27,002 bases of DNA from HGM11525 sp045649145 (GTDB taxonomy: Bacteria; Bacillota; Clostridia; UBA1381), in contig JAZRPK010000064.1 of the NCBI GenBank assembly GCA_045649145.1, forward strand, positions 1 to 27,002. Direction: 5' to 3'. The notes under the pieces were generated by a model. The model saw nothing but the letters and a program-made list of their open reading frames with translations, ran no database searches and was not told the origin of the DNA. This document shows, in pieces, positions 23,767 through 27,002 of the stretch (position 1 is the stretch's first letter; each line of letters begins with the position of its first letter). The position numbers and the translations under genes are program-made.

Positions 23767-23993
23767 TATTCTGTTATGAAATCCGCAATAGCATCACCAA
23801 ACGCTACAGCCTGACTGTCGTCAATTTCAATACTGATTTTCTTCGTTAAATCAAGTGTAAGCATACCCATTATCGATTTAGCATTGACTGTGTGCTTGTC
23901 TGATGAAGCCTTGACTGTACAGGGAAACCTGTTTGCTATTCCAACTAACTCGGAAACCTTACGCGAATTTGACAGCATTACGCTGTAAACCAT
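23766..23993 (-). CDS. HPr-fold protein lacking the active-site His (Crh-like)
   Basis: A 75-residue HPr-family protein. Aligned by its conserved KSIMG segment (39-43) with 30-residue spacing as in Bacillus HPr, the position of His15 is Asn9 (LSNSRKV), while the Arg two residues on is kept (R11) and the regulatory Ser46 is present as S40. It therefore cannot carry phosphate from Enzyme I but could be phosphorylated by HPr kinase, the situation known for Crh in Bacillus, a CcpA co-effector. Start ATG 23993 has AAGGAG about 10 nt upstream, and a consensus promoter lies 70 nt before it. It is a single-gene unit. A proper HPr is expected elsewhere in the genome. Confidence 0.85.
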   Translation of the reverse strand: MVYSVMLSNSRKVSELVGIANRFPCTVKASSDKHTVNAKSIMGMLTLDLTKKISIEIDDSQAVAFGDAIADFITE

Positions 23994-24062
23994 CTTAAAA
24001 TCTCTCCTTACTAAATTATATAAACTCTGAATTTCGCGCCCAATCTTTATTGTGTATTGCAG

Positions 24063-24091
24063 ATTATATCACACTAATTAGCTAATTGCAA
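24063..24091 (-). promoter_or_regulatory. Promoter of the HPr-like gene
   Basis: TTGCAA (24086-24091), 17-bp spacer, TATAAT (24063-24068) on the minus strand, with GTGTGA before the -10. It is divergent from the bipA promoter, the two -35 boxes being 29 bp apart. Confidence 0.75.
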
Positions 24092-24119
24092 CAAAAATTT
24101 TCAAATACCCTTTATTTTA

Positions 24120-24148
24120 TTGCAAACGGTCGAATTTTGTGATATGAT
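24120..24148 (+). promoter_or_regulatory. Promoter of bipA-polC
   Basis: TTGCAA (24120-24125), 17-bp spacer ending TTGTGA, TATGAT (24143-24148), about 45 nt before the bipA ATG. It uses the same -35 hexamer as the divergent HPr-like promoter and the tadA promoter. Confidence 0.72.
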
Positions 24149-24193
24149 ATAGTATGGATTATTTTGAGGATTTTATATTTGGAGATGATATAT

Positions 24194-26014
24194 ATGCAAA
24201 GAGAAAAAATACGTAACATTGCTATAATTGCGCACGTTGACCACGGCAAAACAACTCTTGTTGACGCTATGCTAAGGCAATGCGGAACATTCCGTGATAA
24301 CGAACAGGTTGACGAGCGTGTAATGGACTCGAATGACCTTGAAAAAGAGCGTGGTATTACAATCCTCGCAAAAAACACCTCACTTAACTATAACGGGTAC
24401 AAAATCAACATAATTGACACACCAGGGCACGCAGATTTTGGCGGCGAGGTTGAGCGCGGTCTTGAGATGGTAGACGGCGTATTGCTCTTAGTTGACGCAT
24501 TTGAGGGGTGTATGCCGCAGACGAGGTTTGTTCTCTCTAAGGCTCTATCTCTTAATCTTAAGCCGATTATTGTCGTAAACAAGGTTGACCGCCCAAACGC
24601 AAGACCTTACGAGGTGGTTGACGAAGTTTTAGAGCTTTTTATTGACCTTGGTGCAACAGACGAACAGCTTGACACGCCTGTTATTTACGCATCGGGCAGA
24701 GACGGCTGGGCAACCGCCGAATACAATCCCGAGCAGCCGAACAGCGATTTAAGAGAAATGTTTGAGCTTATTGTAAACTATATCCCCTGTCCCGACTGCG
24801 AAGACGAGGCACCCTTTCAGATGCTTGTTTCCAATATTGACTATGACGAATATACAGGCAGAATTGCGGTCGGAAAAATACAGCGTGGAACAATTAAGAC
24901 AGGTATGTCCCTTGCAGTCTGCAAAGCAGACGGAAAACAGCTTTCGGGAAAAGCGGTTAAGCTCTATACCTTTGACGGTCTGACAAAAGCTGTAGCAGAC
25001 GAGGTCGGAGCTGGCGATGTTGTGGCAATTTCCGGAATTGCAGGTATCAATATCGGCGACACCTTATGTGCCACAGACTGTATCGAGCCTCTCCCCTTTG
25101 TTAAGATAGACGAGCCTGTACTTTCGATGACCTTTAGTGTAAATGACAGTCCTTTTGCAGGACGCGACGGAAAGTTTGTAACCTCACGTCATCTTCGTGA
25201 CAGACTCTACCGCGAGCTTGATTCAAATATCAGCCTGCGTGTCGAGGATACCGACTCTACTGAGGCATTTTGTGTATCGGGCAGAGGAGAGCTGCATCTT
25301 TCTGTTTTAATCGAGAATATGCGCCGTGAAGGATATGAGTTTCAGGTTTCAAACCCTGTTGTAATTATGAAAGAAATTGACGGCGAGCTTTGCGAGCCGG
25401 TAGAAAGACTGACCGCAGATGTACCCGACGAATACACAGGCACAATAATGGACGGTGCAATAAAGCGTATGGCAGAGCTTGTAAATATGGCTCCCACCAC
25501 ATCAGGCTACACACGTCTTGAGTTCTTAATCCCGTCAAGAGGTCTTATTGGCTACCGTTCCGAGATGCTCACAGCAACCAAAGGAACAGGTGTTATCAAC
25601 AGCATTTTAGAGGATTACCGCCCATACAAGGGCGAGTTTCAGGCAAGAAACAGAGGCGCACTCGTTGCGTGGGAGAATGGTCAATCAATCACCTACGGAC
25701 TATTTAATGCTCAAGAGCGTGGCACTCTCTTTATCGGTGCAGGCGTTGAGGTTTATGAGGGTATGATAGTGGGCGAAAATGCAAGGCTTGAAGATATTGT
25801 AGTAAATGTCTGCAAGAAAAAGCACGCAACCAACACACGTGCGTCAGGCTCAGACGATGCGTTAAAGCTCGTACCGCCAAGGCAGATGAGCTTAGAGCAG
25901 TGTCTTGACTTTATAGCTGATGACGAGCTTTTGGAGGTAACTCCCAACCATTTAAGAATGAGAAAGCGTATACTACAGACAGACCTTCGTGCAAAGGCGA
26001 GGGCAAGAAAGTAA
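24194..26014 (+). CDS. typA: Ribosome-associated translational GTPase BipA/TypA
   Basis: BipA is an EF-G-related GTPase that assists 50S assembly and stress adaptation. The G domain has AHVDHGKTT (13-21), ERGITI switch, DTPGHADFGGEVER and NKVDR. The later EF-G-like domains contain SVNDSPFAGRDGKFVTSRHLRDRL and VSGRGELHLSVLIENMRREGYEF. The BipA-specific C-terminal domain is present (IPSRGLIGYRSEMLTATKGTG, then ENARLEDIVVNVCKKKHATN). With 606 residues it is full length. I start at ATG 24194 (MQREKIRNIAII), 9 nt after GGAG; upstream in-frame ATGs at 24185 and 24164 sit on or before that site. It is 36 nt before polC and probably in the same unit. Confidence 0.97.
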   Translation: MQREKIRNIAIIAHVDHGKTTLVDAMLRQCGTFRDNEQVDERVMDSNDLEKERGITILAKNTSLNYNGYKINIIDTPGHADFGGEVERGLEMVDGVLLLVDAFEGCMPQTRFVLSKALSLNLKPIIVVNKVDRPNARPYEVVDEVLELFIDLGATDEQLDTPVIYASGRDGWATAEYNPEQPNSDLREMFELIVNYIPCPDCEDEAPFQMLVSNIDYDEYTGRIAVGKIQRGTIKTGMSLAVCKADGKQLSGKAVKLYTFDGLTKAVADEVGAGDVVAISGIAGINIGDTLCATDCIEPLPFVKIDEPVLSMTFSVNDSPFAGRDGKFVTSRHLRDRLYRELDSNISLRVEDTDSTEAFCVSGRGELHLSVLIENMRREGYEFQVSNPVVIMKEIDGELCEPVERLTADVPDEYTGTIMDGAIKRMAELVNMAPTTSGYTRLEFLIPSRGLIGYRSEMLTATKGTGVINSILEDYRPYKGEFQARNRGALVAWENGQSITYGLFNAQERGTLFIGAGVEVYEGMIVGENARLEDIVVNVCKKKHATNTRASGSDDALKLVPPRQMSLEQCLDFIADDELLEVTPNHLRMRKRILQTDLRAKARARK

Positions 26015-26050
26015 TTTTACAAAAAAATTCTTTAAGAAAGGAGCAGAATA

Positions 26051-27002
26051 ATGAAGCCGAGATTAGAAGTTGTTTTCCCCGACATCAAAAGTGCGGGCAA
26101 TATCAGTGCTGAGGTTGAAAAGATAAAAATTTCTAAGCACAGACGCAGAATTGAACTGCTCCTTTCGGACAAGGTTCAGGAGGACGTTCTAACTCGTTTT
26201 GAGGAGGAGTTAAAGGAGCTGTATCACTTAAACAGCGTTCGTGTTAAAGAGCCGGAGGAAAATGAAACCGACCTTTCCGACACTCCTGTAATGTACGTTT
26301 CTGTTAAGAAAAATACCAATGAGAATACGCAGCAGACCTTAGGCAAAGCAAAGGTAACAGAGGTTATCTACGGCTCATCAATCCGTAGCGAGCTTACACC
26401 AATTAAAGCTATAGACGATGATTCCGGACGTGTCTGTTTCCGAGGTGAAGTATTTGGTGTTGAAACAAAGGATATTACCAGCAAAAAAACGGGCAAGTCC
26501 TTTCACCTTGTCATATTTGATATAACAGACCGCACCGACTCCATCACCTGCCAAATGTTTATAGAGGCTGATGATAAAGGCAACGCCGCATTTGATGAGG
26601 TGAAAAACAGACTCAAAGTCGGCAAGCACATTGTTGTGCGTGGAAAGGCACAATATAACGAATACGCAAAAGAAACAATCGTAATGGCAAACGGCATCTG
26701 TGAAACCGAGCCGCCTGCTGTACGTTTTGACAATGCCGAGGAAAAGCGAGTGGAGCTTCATTTGCATACACAAATGTCAGCAATGGACGGCGTCAGCTCA
26801 GCCAAGGAGCTTATTAACCGTGCTGCAAGCTGGGGGCACAAAGCAATAGCCATTACCGACCACGGTGTTGTACAGTCCTTCCCCGACGCATTAAAGGCAT
26901 CAGCAAACAACGAAAAGATAAAAATTATCTATGGTATGGAGGGTTATCTTGTCGATGACAGCAAGGGTATAACCGAAAACGCCAAAGACCAAACGCTATC
27001 TT
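26051..27002 (+). CDS. polC: DNA polymerase III alpha subunit, PolC type (5' part)
   Basis: The first 317 codons of the Gram-positive replicative polymerase with built-in proofreading exonuclease. After an N-terminal region rich in charged residues comes an OB-fold-like segment (about 130-225: FRGEVFGVETKDITSKKTG, then ITDRTDSITCQMF). The PHP domain starts at residue 234 with ELHLHTQMSAMDG and continues through KAIAITDHGVVQSFPDALK. The exonuclease, palm and fingers lie beyond the window. ATG 26051 follows AAAGGAG by about 7 nt. The N-terminal part ahead of the PHP domain seems roughly 100 residues shorter than I recall for Bacillus PolC. PolC is a strong marker for Firmicutes and relatives. 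Confidence 0.95.
   Translation, partial: MKPRLEVVFPDIKSAGNISAEVEKIKISKHRRRIELLLSDKVQEDVLTRFEEELKELYHLNSVRVKEPEENETDLSDTPVMYVSVKKNTNENTQQTLGKAKVTEVIYGSSIRSELTPIKAIDDDSGRVCFRGEVFGVETKDITSKKTGKSFHLVIFDITDRTDSITCQMFIEADDKGNAAFDEVKNRLKVGKHIVVRGKAQYNEYAKETIVMANGICETEPPAVRFDNAEEKRVELHLHTQMSAMDGVSSAKELINRAASWGHKAIAITDHGVVQSFPDALKASANNEKIKIIYGMEGYLVDDSKGITENAKDQTLS

Noticed and set aside
1..27002. Mobile elements, CRISPR arrays, phage genes or defence systems
   Set aside because: No transposase, integrase, regularly spaced repeats, Cas-like or toxin-antitoxin motifs were seen in any frame; all sizeable frames are accounted for by chromosomal genes.

Overview
The window looks like a chromosomal segment of an anaerobic, low-to-moderate GC Firmicute, most likely a gut clostridium of the Oscillospiraceae/Lachnospiraceae kind. 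The evidence is a PolC-type replicative polymerase, a single-chain PurL of about 1245 residues, a CsaB/MurJ/O-antigen-ligase envelope cluster, DUF4330 proteins, an HPr-like protein, strong Shine-Dalgarno sites and sigma-A type promoters with 17-bp spacers. I see no phage, insertion sequence, CRISPR array or plasmid function. Gene identities come from reading motifs; no database search was possible.

Region 1 (1-9.9 kb, minus strand) is one tightly packed run of nine genes read from a promoter near 9.9 kb: glycosyltransferase, csaB (pyruvyl transferase), murJ-type flippase, O-antigen-ligase-like polymerase/ligase, second glycosyltransferase, two DUF4330 membrane-anchored proteins, feoA and feoB. 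Junctions are 4-14 nt overlaps or gaps of at most 40 nt. The first seven genes make sense as synthesis, flipping, polymerisation or attachment of a pyruvylated cell-wall polysaccharide. Ferrous iron uptake sits at the distal end and the run closes at a hairpin shared with the tail of a converging gene.

Region 2 (10.0-11.6 kb, plus) holds a secreted or surface C39-like papain-fold protein with a stalk domain, followed by a Nudix hydrolase whose stop codon lies in the loop of its terminator. Region 3 (11.6-16.1 kb, minus) is an accessory patch: a class-C-type serine hydrolase, a GH13 alpha-amylase-like protein whose catalytic nucleophile Asp reads Gly, two small membrane proteins whose leaders share a conserved pair of TGNCGAA (Spo0A-box-like) heptamers, and the AzlCD branched-chain amino acid exporter. 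A tRNA-Gly(GCC) with a very good promoter and terminator follows.

Region 4 (16.4-27 kb) is mainly housekeeping on the plus strand: purL; tadA, a 34-residue membrane miniprotein and a monofunctional peptidoglycan glycosyltransferase; a divergent pair of AraC regulator and Gfo/Idh/MocA protein with GH109-like features; a Crh-like HPr homologue lacking the active-site His (minus); and bipA/typA followed by the 5' part of polC, which runs off the window end. The best leads for new biology are the nucleophile-less GH13 protein, the paired heptamer leaders of the two unknown membrane proteins, the GH109-like oxidoreductase with its divergent AraC regulator, and the coupling of envelope polysaccharide genes to Feo.
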